Numbered from the stretch's first letter, positions 24,435 to 33,628 are shown. The stretch: DNA of 64,000 nucleotides from JAFGRU01 sp963665915 (GCA_963665915.2 CAXXSG010000003.1:186001-250000), one strand, 5' to 3'. Program-made: numbers and translations. The notes: a model not told the origin generated them from the letters alone.

Positions 24435-25898
24435 ATGCGCACTATGAACAACCGTAAATCCGCCGCCAGCCCCCTTTACGAGCAGGTAGCCGGGGAGGTC
24501 GCCGGTCTTGTGGAAAAGGGGACCTTCCGTCCGGGAGACCGGGTTCCGTCAATCCGCGGTCTTAGTCGTCAGTTGCAGGTCAGCCTCAACACGGTCAAGG
24601 AGGCCTATGCCTTTCTCGAGGACCGCCACATCATCGAAGCGCGACCCCAGTCGGGCTATTACGTCTGCGCCAGGCTTCCTGATGTACCGGACGAGCCGCT
24701 GGTCGACCCTCCGGCATTGAATCCGACCGAGGTCAGCATCGGAAGTATTTATCGTATGGTGATGCATGACTTTCTCGACCCCCGACTGGTTCAGCTCGGC
24801 ATCGCCTTTCCCAATCCCGACCTGTTGCCGATTGACAAGTTGAACAGGATGCTAGCAACGGAAAGCCGCCGCTTCCGCATTCCGTCGATCTCTTACGACA
24901 TTCCGCCGGGCTGCGAGCGCCTGCGCAAGCAGATCGCCCAGCGTCTGTTGCTCAGCGGATGTACCCTGAGGCCCGACCAGCTCGTCATCACATCCGGTTG
25001 CGTCGAGGCGGTGGTATTATCGCTGCGCGCTTTATGCCGGCCTGGGGACACCGTCGCCATCCAGAGTCCGGTTTATTTCAACTTTCTTCAGATGATCGAA
25101 GATCTGGAGTTGAAGACACTGGAAATACCTACCTCCCCCATAACCGGCATCAGCCTCGACGCCCTTGAGTACGCTCTCGACAACCATCGCGGTGAGGTCA
25201 AAGCATGCCTGGTTCTGACCAATTTCAACAATCCCTGTGGCGGGCTGATGAGCGATGCCGACAAGCGTCGTCTGGTCGAACTGGTTGATCGTCATGAAAT
25301 TCCCCTGATTGAGGATGACATCTACGGGGACCTCTCCTTCAGCGATCAGCGCCCATCGGTGGCCAAGGCCTACGACCGCAATGGCAGCGTGCTCCTCTGC
25401 TCCTCTTTTTCCAAAACTCTGGCGCCCGGCTACCGGGTCGGCTGGATTGCCCCCGGCCGCTTCAAAGAACAAATCGAGCGGGGCAAGATGCTCACCAACG
25501 TGGCTACCGCATCGGCACCGCAGTTGGCGATTGCCGAATTCCTCGCAAACGGCGGTTATGATCATCACCTGCGCAGCATTCGCCGGGTTTATGCTCGTAA
25601 ACTGGCCCAGATGGCGGATGTGATCGGTCGGCATTTTCCGGAAGGAACCAAAGTGACCCGTCCCAAGGGTGGGTTTGTATTGTGGCTGGAAATGCCGGAA
25701 AAGGTCGATTCGATCAAACTTTACGACCTGGCTCATCGGAAGGGAATCAGCATCGCGCCGGGGCCGTTGTTTTCGGCTACGGGAAAATACCGCAATTTTG
25801 TACGATTGAACGCCGGTTTTTATTCTGAAAAAATGGAGAAAACCGTAGAGACTCTCGGCCGTCTGGCCTGTGAACTGGAAATGAGCGGCAAGAAATGA
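24435..25898 (+). CDS. MocR-type regulator (GntR helix-turn-helix fused to PLP aminotransferase fold)
   Basis: A 487-residue regulator. Residues ~10-80 form a GntR winged helix (PLYEQVAGEVAGLVEKGTFRPGDRVPSIRGLSRQLQVSLNTVKEAYAFLE, read in parts). The rest is a fold-type I aminotransferase domain with YDIPPGCERLRKQIAQRLL, NFNNPCGGLMS and the PLP lysine in SSFSKTLAPGYRVGWIAPG. Such proteins sense PLP or an amino compound and control vitamin B6, GABA or amino-acid genes, often autoregulated. No ribosome site is evident before ATG 24435; ATG 24444 is an alternative. The likely targets are the adjacent DUF2917 gene and itself. Confidence 0.9.
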   Translation: MRTMNNRKSAASPLYEQVAGEVAGLVEKGTFRPGDRVPSIRGLSRQLQVSLNTVKEAYAFLEDRHIIEARPQSGYYVCARLPDVPDEPLVDPPALNPTEVSIGSIYRMVMHDFLDPRLVQLGIAFPNPDLLPIDKLNRMLATESRRFRIPSISYDIPPGCERLRKQIAQRLLLSGCTLRPDQLVITSGCVEAVVLSLRALCRPGDTVAIQSPVYFNFLQMIEDLELKTLEIPTSPITGISLDALEYALDNHRGEVKACLVLTNFNNPCGGLMSDADKRRLVELVDRHEIPLIEDDIYGDLSFSDQRPSVAKAYDRNGSVLLCSSFSKTLAPGYRVGWIAPGRFKEQIERGKMLTNVATASAPQLAIAEFLANGGYDHHLRSIRRVYARKLAQMADVIGRHFPEGTKVTRPKGGFVLWLEMPEKVDSIKLYDLAHRKGISIAPGPLFSATGKYRNFVRLNAGFYSEKMEKTVETLGRLACELEMSGKK

Positions 25899-26068
25899 CT
25901 TGGGGGTGTTACTGTAAGACAGGGAATTTAATCTCCATGAAGAGAAAAGCTTAAAAAAAGACCTGACCTCCTTCCATAAAATACCTATGATCGGAAATTA
26001 CATTGGTCAACGGTTTCCATTTATGGTTTTTTGTTTTTGACGAGCAGTGGGTTGATGAGTGATTGATT

Positions 26069-26674
26069 TTACTTGAAGGACTCTGCAATTACTGCAAACC
26101 GTTGTTGGACCTGTTCCCGATCTTCGATAGCGTGCTGGAATACCAGGGCAAGGGTCTTTCCGTTCTGGCTCATGGTGTAAACCTCTGTTTCATGCGCAAG
26201 AGGACCGAGTGAAAATGAAAGCTTGACCCCGGAACGGACTTGACCTCCAATAAAACGTGGGCATTTCGTGGTCGAATTTGCCGGAAAAGTTGCGCCAAAA
26301 CTTGAGAATTCCTTGCGAAATCCTGCTATCAGGTCTTGTTCAACCTGTTTGGCAGAGGTGGATGAGGGGAATATCTGCACCATGAATAAAGAGGAATCCG
26401 TTGCTTCCAGAGTGATCTGCTTGAGTCCAAAGAAAGACTCCTGGCTTAGCTTCATTTCACTTGGGTAGCGGAATGAAATGCCATGCTCCTGGAATTTTTT
26501 GGTCTTTGTTGTCGCCACTGTAATGGAAACTTGTTGTCCACTTTTGGTGTCTACATTCTGCTCTATGCCCTCTGAAAATAAATGCGTCTTCCCATCAATA
26601 ATCACCTCGAAATCGGCGGCGAAAACAGTGTTCACAACGAGGATCAGAAAAGCAGCGAAAAGTTTGGCCTTCAT
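26069..26674 (-). CDS. Hypothetical exported protein, about 200 aa
   Basis: No family recognised with certainty. A cleavable signal (AFLILVVNTVFAADFEV) is followed by a short beta region and a domain beginning HGISFRYPSEMKLSQES, the opening common to PsbP/DcrB-like small periplasmic domains, and ending RFAVIAESFK. ATG 26674 has AAAGGA at a better distance than ATG 26680. It is the first gene of a minus-strand unit that faces the MocR gene, with no obvious terminator between them. Confidence 0.7.
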   Translation of the reverse strand: MKAKLFAAFLILVVNTVFAADFEVIIDGKTHLFSEGIEQNVDTKSGQQVSITVATTKTKKFQEHGISFRYPSEMKLSQESFFGLKQITLEATDSSLFMVQIFPSSTSAKQVEQDLIAGFRKEFSSFGATFPANSTTKCPRFIGGQVRSGVKLSFSLGPLAHETEVYTMSQNGKTLALVFQHAIEDREQVQQRFAVIAESFK

Positions 26675-26772
26675 CGACATTCCTTTCAGCTAACAGACAA
26701 TAATGTTCTGAGAAAAAGCAGGCGGACGCCCGGTTTTTCGGCGGCGCCTCGGGTGTGTCCTGTCGAGCACGA

Positions 26773-27411
26773 TTATGATCGTTGCCACGAAAAAGCCAGG
26801 CGAATACCCAGTCCGATCAGGATGGAGCCAAGGATGCGGTCGAGCCAAGCGGATACCCTTCTGTTGTTGCGGAAGAATCTGGTCGTCTGTCCGGTAGCTA
26901 GGACAAAGAGTATTTCCACAACAGCCGCTACCAGAATAACAAGTACTCCCAGAACGGCAATCTGTGCTGATGTGTGGCCTAGGTCGGGGCGCACGAACTG
27001 TGGCAGAAAGGCCATGAAGAAAACCGCGACTTTGGGATTGAGGACATCCACCAGGATGCCTTGTTTGAAAGCCATCCAGGGTGTGACTTGTGGCGAATTA
27101 AGACTGGACAAATTAAAGTTCGAGCCGGTCGAACGAAAAGATTTCAGGCCCAGGTAGATCAGGTAGGCAGCACCGATATATTTCACGACGGAAAAAGCCA
27201 TCGCGGACGTGGCAAGAATAGCCGACAGGCCGAGGGCCGCCGCGAAGACATGAACGAGGGCACCCGTACAGACACCGAGAGATGATGCTACGCCGATTTT
27301 TCGCCCTTGGGCAACCGTTCGGGAAAGTATGTAAATCAAATCCGGCCCCGGCGAAATATTCAGGGCGAACGCCGCCGAGAAAAACAGCAGCCAATAGGAT
27401 AATGAATCCAT
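26773..27411 (-). CDS. LysE/RhtB family amino-acid exporter
   Basis: A 212-residue inner-membrane protein with five to six hydrophobic segments. The N-terminal helix ends in ALNISPGPDLIYILSRTVAQG, the RhtB/LysE signature. YIGAAYLIYLGLKSFRS and the PKVAVFFMAFLPQFV block are also diagnostic. It would export an amino acid or homoserine-lactone-like compound by proton antiport; the substrate is not predictable. AAAGGAAC precedes the ATG. Confidence 0.9.
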   Translation of the reverse strand: MDSLSYWLLFFSAAFALNISPGPDLIYILSRTVAQGRKIGVASSLGVCTGALVHVFAAALGLSAILATSAMAFSVVKYIGAAYLIYLGLKSFRSTGSNFNLSSLNSPQVTPWMAFKQGILVDVLNPKVAVFFMAFLPQFVRPDLGHTSAQIAVLGVLVILVAAVVEILFVLATGQTTRFFRNNRRVSAWLDRILGSILIGLGIRLAFSWQRS

Positions 27412-27669
27412 AACAGTTCCTTTGTGTTGACACCCGGTATTTTTAACAGGTGGGTTCTCTGCTGAGTGTGTTTTTCAGGGTAAAGCAGTCCTTTAATTTT
27501 TCGTGTATGAATCTAGTGAAATTTTCAATCAAAAACAAGGTTTAACTCAAGTTGGATTAACAATTTGGGCTTTTGGGAGGGTCTGGAAGGGAACTTCAAA
27601 AGGGTCGAACGTTGAGGAGGGAAGGAGCTGGAAAAGGTGACGTCGCAAGCTGAACCCCTTCAAAGTTTA

Positions 27670-28127
27670 TATCGGACAATCACTCTTTTTCTTCAATTTT
27701 GTACCTGACTTAAGTAATTCATTTACATTAAGTTCTCTGATTTTCAATATCCTGCCTTCCTGCTGCATTTCTTTTAGGGCAGCAGTGATCTTTGGAACCA
27801 GATCCTTATGTTTTTTGTGCAGATAATGATACAAATTGGATGTTGCTAAAGGTGGCTCCAGTGCTTTTACTCCGGGCAAATGCCGGCTTTTGATTTGCTG
27901 CAAACCACTTAAGACGAGATGTTACATAAACATCCTATCTGTCTTTTGAAGCCAGCATGAGTATTTTCTCGTTGGTGGGGAACTTTGCGACATTTAGACC
28001 TGTTGTCCCTTCTTCTATAAACTTTGTGCCTATACGGATTGCAATGGTGTATGGCTTCAGGCAATCCTATCCATTCACTGGGAAGTTATGGGAGCATAAT
28101 TGTTACCAGAAAAATTAAAATTCTCAT
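27670..28127 (-). pseudogene. Decayed family 3 solute-binding protein gene
   Basis: Three remnants lie in order on the minus strand. ATG 28125-28127, with AAAGGAGAG upstream, opens a signal-like MRILIFLVTIMLP and stops. Next, around 27950-28050, another frame reads RIGTKFIEEGTTGLNVAKFP then TNEKILMLASKDR and stops, matching the lobe sequence of SBP_bac_3 proteins. Finally 27670-27903 encodes PLATSNLYHYLHKKHKDLVPKI and a C-terminal helix of the same family. A normal protein would be ~250 residues, so there are internal deletions as well as stops. Confidence 0.7.
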
Positions 28128-28476
28128 TCGTCTCTCCTTTGGAGGCCTTAATAAAAAAAACACACTTTTCTGGCAAGTAATTTTAGCATTTCATCAGGTT
28201 GTTACCGATGGCTTTTAAGCCATTTTTGAATTTTATCAAGCAATTTAGAATTTAGTTGGAGAGGTTTTCGAAGTGCCTGGAGCTGAATTTAGAAGTTTCA
28301 GCTTCCGGTCAGATTTTTCAACCCCGGAATTTTCAGTTGCCAAAGGTCGTTGCAGACAAGACAGGTTGTATTTTGGATAATTATTCGATACAGTTGTGCG
28401 AAAAAAAACAGCCTGGTTTATTTATGAGGCTCTATCAAGAAACCATTTTTATTAATAAAGAAAGGGGCTTGCAGAA
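28128..28476. other. Non-coding spacer
   Basis: About 350 AT-rich bases between the divergent solute-binding pseudogene and the cysteine-rich gene. An open frame across the right part is a shadow of the downstream gene. No hairpin, repeat or clear promoter was found, apart from the pseudogene's ribosome site at the left edge. Confidence 0.4.
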
Positions 28477-28746
28477 ATGGCTAAAAAAACTCACGTTCCC
28501 GCTCCACCAGGCACGGGGGCTTATATTTGTGAATATTGTGGGGTTGTTGCGCTCGACCCCAATAATATCTGCAAGGTTCAGGGCAAGGGCACAAAGGCGG
28601 ACTGGTGCGGCATCAAAGGATCAAAACCTCCTGTATTTTGTCATAATAAAGTTAACAATGTCAGGTGGCAATGCGGTAAATGCGGGCAAACAGCTCTGAA
28701 TCCACAGTTGCTTTGCGACCCTGAGAAGATAGCTCCACCCGAATAA
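28477..28746 (+). CDS. Small cysteine-rich zinc-ribbon-like protein
   Basis: An 89-residue cytoplasmic protein with two CxxC-based knuckles: YICEYCGVVALDPNNIC in the first half, and WQCGKCGQTALNPQLLC in the second. A WCGIKGSKPPVFCHNKV loop lies between them. The two halves (CxxCGxxALxPxxxC) look like an internal duplication able to bind metal ions. No function is known to me. AAAGGGGC lies upstream of the ATG and a terminator follows at 28795. Confidence 0.65.
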   Translation: MAKKTHVPAPPGTGAYICEYCGVVALDPNNICKVQGKGTKADWCGIKGSKPPVFCHNKVNNVRWQCGKCGQTALNPQLLCDPEKIAPPE

Positions 28747-28794
28747 CTTTTTTATAATTGCTTACCTGAAATTTTTATCAGCACCTCATGTCAA

Positions 28795-28826
28795 AGCCGG
28801 ACAAATCAGCATGTCCGGCTTTTTTG
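28795..28826 (+). terminator. Rho-independent terminator
   Basis: AGCCGGACA pairs with TGTCCGGCT around an AATCAGCA-type loop and is followed by TTTTTT. It lies about 50 bases after the cysteine-rich gene and isolates it from the TRAP operon. Confidence 0.85.
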
Positions 28827-29011
28827 AAGAGCCCTTCTTTTAAATGATTTTGAGCCGGAATTTTTCCGCTTTCGCGGGGGAATAACTTCCTTGCAATCCA
28901 GAGTGGGGTGCCGTAAAATCCAACCGTTTTTTCCAACAGCGTTAAACCGTAGCAAGTGTCCTCTGTGTTTTCTGCAATTGAAGCTTTTATTGAATGAAAG
29001 AGAGGTGTGGG

Positions 29012-30022
29012 ATGAAAAAAATTTTTAGTACGGCCGTGTTTTTTGCGGCAATGATGCTTCTGTTCGGGCTCTGTGGAACCGGTTTTGCCGAGAAACCGAT
29101 CAAACTCACCTATAGTTTATTTTTCCCGCCGACTCACGGCCAGGCTGAAACCGCCATGGCGTGGGCCAAGGAAGTGGAAAAGAGGTCGAACGGCAGGGTG
29201 ACAATCGATGTTTTCCCCGGTGGTGCCCTTACACCTGCGCCGGCTGTTTACGACGGCGTTGTTAACGGTATTTCCGACATCGGCATGTCCTGTTTCGCTT
29301 ACACCCGTGGTCGCTTCCCGGTCATGGAAGCTCTGGACCTCCCCATGGGGTATCCTTCCGGAATGGTTGCTACCAAGGTGGCGAATGAATTTTACAGCAC
29401 CATGAAACCGAAGGAACTGGACGATGTTAAAGTCCTTTATATTCACGCCCATGGTCCGGGATTACTGCATACCAAAGCCCCGGTACGGAAGATGGCCGAC
29501 CTCAATGGGATGAAAATCCGCTCCACCGGCTTTAGCGCCAAGGTGACCAAAGCTCTGGGCGCCATCCCGGTGGCAATGCCGCAGGGTGATACCTATGAAG
29601 CGCTTCAGAAAGGGGTGGTGAGCGGTACGTTTACTCCCATCGAGACTCTCAAGGGCTGGCGACAGGCCGAGGTTGTCAAATACACCACAGACTGTCCCGA
29701 GGTTGGCTACACCACCGCCATGTTCGTGGTCATGAATATCGACAAATGGAATGCCCTTCCCGAAGACATAAAAAAGCTTTTCAACGACCTGGACAACGAG
29801 TGGATTGAAAAGCATGGGGCGGAATGGGACCGACTGGATGAAGAAGGAAAGGCCTATTCACTGAGCAAGGGCAATGAAATCATCAGCCTTTCCGCCGATG
29901 AAACCAAAAAATGGGTTTCTACGGTAGCACCGATTATTGATGACTACAGCCAGAAAGCCGACGCTAAAGGCCTTCCCGGCGAAAAAGCCGTTGCGGAAAT
30001 CAAAAAGCTGATCAAGAAATAA
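29012..30022 (+). CDS. dctP: TRAP transporter substrate-binding protein, DctP family
   Basis: Periplasmic receptor of about 336 residues. A signal peptide ends near GTGFA-EKP. The mature protein starts KLTYSLFFPPTHGQAETAMAWAKEVEKRS and has NGRVTIDVFPGGALT, DIGMSCFAYTRGRFP and the NGMKIRSTGFSAKVTKALGA region with the arginine that usually binds a carboxylate ligand. It delivers an organic acid or similar anion to DctQM. ATG 29012 has GAGAGGTG upstream and is preferred to 28994. A hairpin separates it from dctQ. Confidence 0.92.
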   Translation: MKKIFSTAVFFAAMMLLFGLCGTGFAEKPIKLTYSLFFPPTHGQAETAMAWAKEVEKRSNGRVTIDVFPGGALTPAPAVYDGVVNGISDIGMSCFAYTRGRFPVMEALDLPMGYPSGMVATKVANEFYSTMKPKELDDVKVLYIHAHGPGLLHTKAPVRKMADLNGMKIRSTGFSAKVTKALGAIPVAMPQGDTYEALQKGVVSGTFTPIETLKGWRQAEVVKYTTDCPEVGYTTAMFVVMNIDKWNALPEDIKKLFNDLDNEWIEKHGAEWDRLDEEGKAYSLSKGNEIISLSADETKKWVSTVAPIIDDYSQKADAKGLPGEKAVAEIKKLIKK

Positions 30023-30067
30023 CATTAGCATTAGCAGTCAAATTTAGATGAATCTTACTTTGGAAAG

Positions 30068-30100
30068 CAGGGGCCGATTACCGTTCAGGCCCCTGTTTTC
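30068..30100 (+). terminator. Intercistronic hairpin between dctP and dctQ
   Basis: CAGGGGCC (30068-30075) pairs perfectly with GGCCCCTG (30088-30095) around a 12-base loop, followed by TTTTC. It lies 45 bases after the dctP stop. It would either end part of the transcripts or protect the dctP message, giving more receptor than membrane subunits. Confidence 0.7.
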
Positions 30101-30217
30101 GCCACGGCAGTAGAAAATATGCACTGAATTTCCTTTATGCAAAGGAGTCCAGTGCCGATTTTCAGGATCGCAAAGAAAGATGCATTCAAGAAAAGCCGTC
30201 AAGGAAAGAAGCCGGGC

Positions 30218-30712
30218 ATGCTCCGCGTAGAAAAATCCATCATTACCGCTGCCAAAAAGATCAACTGGGTGGCCGCTGTGGCGATTCTGGCCATGATGCT
30301 GCTGACGACCCTTGATGTCGCGTTGCGCATGTTCAAAAGCTCCATTCCCGGAACTTATGAAATTATCGGTTTGCTCGGAGCCCTCGTGACCTCTTTCGCC
30401 CTCGGCTATACTTCGGTGGAAAAAGGGCACATCGCGGTCGATTTCCTGATAACCCGCTTTTCCCCCGCGACCCAGGCCCTGATCGGTGCCATCAACGCTG
30501 TCTTCGCTACCGTTCTTTTTGCCCTCATTACCTGGCAATCGGTGATCCATGGCATGAAAATCATGGAGAGGGGGGAAGTTTCGCTGACTATCCAGATCCC
30601 TATTTATCCCTTCGTATTTGGTATTGCCGCCGGCTCGGGGCTCCTTTGTCTGGTGCTTGTGGTGGAATGCGCAAGGAGTATGCGCAGCTTCCTTGACAAT
30701 CTGGAACCATGA
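30218..30712 (+). CDS. dctQ: TRAP transporter small permease, DctQ family
   Basis: Four-helix inner-membrane subunit of about 164 residues. It has INWVAAVAILAMMLLTTLDVALRMF, the LDVxxR first-helix signature, then GTYEIIGLLGALVTSFALGYTSVEKGHI and a terminal helix. It joins DctM to form the sodium-coupled transporter. I start it at ATG 30218; an upstream ATG at 30137 would add 27 basic residues without homology. It lies after a hairpin and 33 bases before dctM. Confidence 0.88.
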   Translation: MLRVEKSIITAAKKINWVAAVAILAMMLLTTLDVALRMFKSSIPGTYEIIGLLGALVTSFALGYTSVEKGHIAVDFLITRFSPATQALIGAINAVFATVLFALITWQSVIHGMKIMERGEVSLTIQIPIYPFVFGIAAGSGLLCLVLVVECARSMRSFLDNLEP

Positions 30713-30745
30713 TCTGAATCCATATCCGGCTATGAAGTGATTTCT

Positions 30746-32047
30746 ATGTCTCCAACAACCATCGGCCTAATCGGCATCATCGCACTTACGATCCTCATCT
30801 TTTCCCGGATGCCCATCGGCTTTATCATGGCCATCATCGGATTTGTCGGTTTCGGAACCATCGTTTCCTTTGATGCTGCTCTCAACCTCCTGGCCAAGGA
30901 TTTTTATTCAACCTTCAGTTCCTACAGCCTGACCGTTATCCCACTATTTGTCCTTATGGGGCAACTGGCCTTTCACACGGGGTTGAGCTCGCGCCTTTTT
31001 GACGCGGCCTATAAATTCATCGGCCATCTTCCTGGCGGTCTGGCGATTGCCGCTGTCGGTGCCTGCGCCCTGTTTTCAGCCATTTGCGGTTCCACCAACG
31101 CTACTGCCGCAACGATGGCGGCAACCACTCTCCCCGAAATGAAGCGCTACAATTACCGACCGGAACTGGCAACCGGCGTCGTGGCATCCGGCGGCAGTCT
31201 CGGGATATTGATCCCCCCCAGCGTTATTTTCATTCTCTACGGCATCATGACCGAACAGTCCATCGGGGAACTTTTCATTTCCGGAATCATACCGGGCCTC
31301 ATGCTAGCCACCCTGTTTACAGTAACCATCCTGATCTGGGCGACCTGGAAACCGGAGATCGGCCCTAAAGGTCCCCGCGCCAGCTGGTCGGAGAGATTCG
31401 CCTCCCTTGGCGGCATGGTGGAAATATTGCTGCTGTTTCTCTGTGTCATGGGAGGACTGTTCGCCGGTTTCTTCACCCCCACCGAAGCCGGGGCCATCGG
31501 CGCATTCGGCACCCTGCTGTTTGCGGTCTTGAGACGGTCGCTGTCCTGGCAGGGGTTTATGCAATCCCTTTTCGAAACAACCCGGATATCCTGTATGATC
31601 ATGGTGATTGTGGCCGGCGCAACGGTCTTCGGGCATTTCCTCGCTATCTCCCGGATTCCCTACGATATCGCCAATTGGATTGCAGACAGCCATCTCCCAG
31701 GCTGGGGGATTATTCTGTTGATCATCCTTGTTTATCTGGTGGGAGGATTTTTCATCGATGCCCTGGCCCTGATTATGCTCACCGTGCCGATTTTCTACCC
31801 GGTGATCATGAAACTCGGGTTTGATCCGATCTGGTTCGGCGTTGTTATCGTTCTGGTTACTCAGATGGGGGTGATTACCCCTCCGGTAGGCGCCAACGTC
31901 TATGTTGTCAGCGGAGTAGCCCGAGATGTGCCGTTGGAGGTCATTTTCAAGGGATGCCTGCCTTTTCTGCTCGCCCTGATCATCGAAACGTTGTTCCTGA
32001 TTCCCTTCCCGCAGCTCGCCCTGTGGCTGCCGGGCCTTTTGCACTAA
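30746..32047 (+). CDS. dctM: TRAP transporter large permease, DctM family
   Basis: Polytopic inner-membrane transport subunit of about 433 residues with 11-12 helices. Family motifs are MPIGFIMAIIGFVGFG, FVLMGQLAFHTGLSSRLFDAAY, ASGGSLGILIPPSVIFILYG and GVITPPVGANVYVVSG. It carries the substrate and sodium sites. The start is either ATG 30746 or GTG 30737. It is the last gene of the dctPQM unit and faces the double-ACT gene, with no clear terminator between. Confidence 0.92.
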   Translation: MSPTTIGLIGIIALTILIFSRMPIGFIMAIIGFVGFGTIVSFDAALNLLAKDFYSTFSSYSLTVIPLFVLMGQLAFHTGLSSRLFDAAYKFIGHLPGGLAIAAVGACALFSAICGSTNATAATMAATTLPEMKRYNYRPELATGVVASGGSLGILIPPSVIFILYGIMTEQSIGELFISGIIPGLMLATLFTVTILIWATWKPEIGPKGPRASWSERFASLGGMVEILLLFLCVMGGLFAGFFTPTEAGAIGAFGTLLFAVLRRSLSWQGFMQSLFETTRISCMIMVIVAGATVFGHFLAISRIPYDIANWIADSHLPGWGIILLIILVYLVGGFFIDALALIMLTVPIFYPVIMKLGFDPIWFGVVIVLVTQMGVITPPVGANVYVVSGVARDVPLEVIFKGCLPFLLALIIETLFLIPFPQLALWLPGLLH

Positions 32048-32145
32048 TTTCAAAAAATATTCTTGAATAGCCAGTCAGGCGCTATGGCCATGGCTCAGAC
32101 GTACGGGTGTCCCGTGCGGCTCATTCTGTCTTTCTGAGAACCCAT

Positions 32146-32601
32146 TCAGTATTTCATGTAATGGAAAGGTTCGATGGCGGCCAGAGCTTCTGCTGAAAGG
32201 GTGGAAAACTTTTCTTTTTTCAACAGCTCTTTGGCTTGGGCGGGCTCTTTCACTTCGAGAATAAATACCGCATTTTTATGACTCTCGACGACAAAGCCGT
32301 AGGCATTTTCAATGTTTATCTGTGCCTCCGCCAAAATCTGAACCAGCTTGTCAAGGCCGCCGGGCTGGTCGTTCATGAGGACCGCTACCACCTCTTTCCG
32401 TTCAGCATTGATCCCCGCTTTTTTCAGAACTTTCTCGGCACGCTCCACATCGTCCACTATCAGGTTGAAGAAGCCGTGATCGCCAAAGGATGAAAGAGTG
32501 GTCGCCCGGATATCGATTTTTTCACGCGCCAATGATGAAGTGACCTTGGCGAGAACGCCGGGCTTGTTTTCTGCTGGGATGGTCAGTTGATAGGCTTTCA
32601 T
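32146..32601 (-). CDS. Double ACT domain protein
   Basis: A 151-residue cytoplasmic protein made of two ACT domains. The first starts AYQLTIPAENKPGVLAKVTSSLAREKIDIRA and the second EVVAVLMNDQPGGLDKLVQILAEAQINIENAYGF. Each has the typical N-x-P-G-x-L loop where small ligands, often amino acids, bind between domains. Stand-alone tandem ACT proteins are usually regulators of unknown target. GGAAGGAATT precedes ATG 32601. Confidence 0.88.
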   Translation of the reverse strand: MKAYQLTIPAENKPGVLAKVTSSLAREKIDIRATTLSSFGDHGFFNLIVDDVERAEKVLKKAGINAERKEVVAVLMNDQPGGLDKLVQILAEAQINIENAYGFVVESHKNAVFILEVKEPAQAKELLKKEKFSTLSAEALAAIEPFHYMKY

Positions 32602-32966
32602 ACGAACAAATTCCTTCCTGATAGATTGGACCTGGTTAAAAAGTGTCGATTATTCCGTTGAAAAAAGCATAGAAAATGGAAATTTGCGCGTCAAGAAAAA
32701 GATGAGAACTTTTTCGAGGTTCACCGCCTTCTTTTGCAATAGTCGCGGCCGAATGGAAACAGGACCCTTGCCTTTCGGATTGTGTTTCCTTGGTGATAAC
32801 GGCTTGTCGAGGATGGCTGAAAGCGGGGAAAACCAGCGACTGGCAAAAGATGGTAAAATTATATAGGTGCTGTTTAGTTATTTCTGGAAAATAAAATATT
32901 TTCTGCTGAAAGGTTGGACATTTTTTATCTGTTACCGTTTTAGCAGGGCCAACCACGTGGGTTTCT
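32602..32966. other. Non-coding spacer between divergent genes
   Basis: 365 bases holding the promoters of the ACT gene and the coiled-coil membrane gene. No open frame, repeat or strong hairpin is convincing; short frames on both strands have no homology or ribosome sites. Confidence 0.4.
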
Positions 32967-33368
32967 ATGTCAGAGGATAAGACGAAACTGGAACTCAAGA
33001 AGCTCCAACTTGAAATAAATGAGCTGGACCGGCCGATTTGGGGCAGACCTGCCTTCCTGGGAGCTTTTGTGCCACTTATGCTGGCTTTCGTCGGTTTGGC
33101 TTCCACGGTTTTTACTGGTTTTTTCGATGAGAGGATGGCTGCTCTGCGCGATCAACGTAAGGAACTTGAAAAGGTGATTGAGAGCCAATTGGGCAAAATC
33201 GAGCAAAGGAACATCGAAATCGAGGACAAGAATGCGGAGATTGAAAGCAAGGAGGAGGAACTGGGTTCCCTGGAAGATTCGATAATTGATTATACTGACC
33301 AGGTAAAGATATCGGTAGAGGAGAGAGAGGTCGGAAGACTGCTCCACGGAATCAGATCTTTGTATTAG
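32967..33368 (+). CDS. Hypothetical membrane protein with coiled coil
   Basis: A 133-residue protein of unrecognised family. A charged N-terminus (EDKTKLELKKLQLEINELDRP) precedes one transmembrane helix (AFVPLMLAFVGLASTVFTGFF, residues ~33-53). A long heptad-rich helix follows (ERMAALRDQRKELEKVIESQ, then EIEDKNAEIESKEEELGSL), ending in VGRLLHGIRSLY. The layout suggests a membrane-anchored oligomeric scaffold or sensor. It is 21 bases upstream of a possible small gene. Confidence 0.65.
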   Translation: MSEDKTKLELKKLQLEINELDRPIWGRPAFLGAFVPLMLAFVGLASTVFTGFFDERMAALRDQRKELEKVIESQLGKIEQRNIEIEDKNAEIESKEEELGSLEDSIIDYTDQVKISVEEREVGRLLHGIRSLY

Positions 33369-33389
33369 GAGTGTGAAGGGAGGCATCCC

Positions 33390-33509
33390 ATGCAAAGGGG
33401 TGCCAGCGACATCGACCAGCTCCGCACGCGAAGAGATTTTTATGAATGCCTGATTTCCATGCTGGAGCAGGGGACGAAAGGTGGGGAAGGTGCGGCGAGG
33501 AGTCCTTAG
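33390..33509 (+). CDS. Possible small protein, 39 aa
   Basis: An open frame from ATG 33390 to TAG 33509, preceded by GGGAGGCATCCC, a strong ribosome site at good spacing. It encodes MQRGASDIDQLRTRRDFYE then CLISMLEQGTKGGEGAARSP. No homology is known to me. It directly follows the coiled-coil membrane gene and could be translated from the same transcript. Confidence 0.4.
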   Translation: MQRGASDIDQLRTRRDFYECLISMLEQGTKGGEGAARSP

Positions 33510-33628
33510 GCCTTATCTGGAGTTCTGCGAATCAGGGTCGCCGATGATCTCATCCAAGGGTTTGCTTTATTAATGAACTGAATTTTAAAAGAGAAAAAAA
33601 CACAACCTATCGCGCAGGGAGAATCCCC

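Noticed and set aside
27667..27903. Stand-alone 78-aa gene
   Set aside because: It matches only the C-terminal part of family 3 solute-binding proteins, and further fragments of the same family lie upstream.
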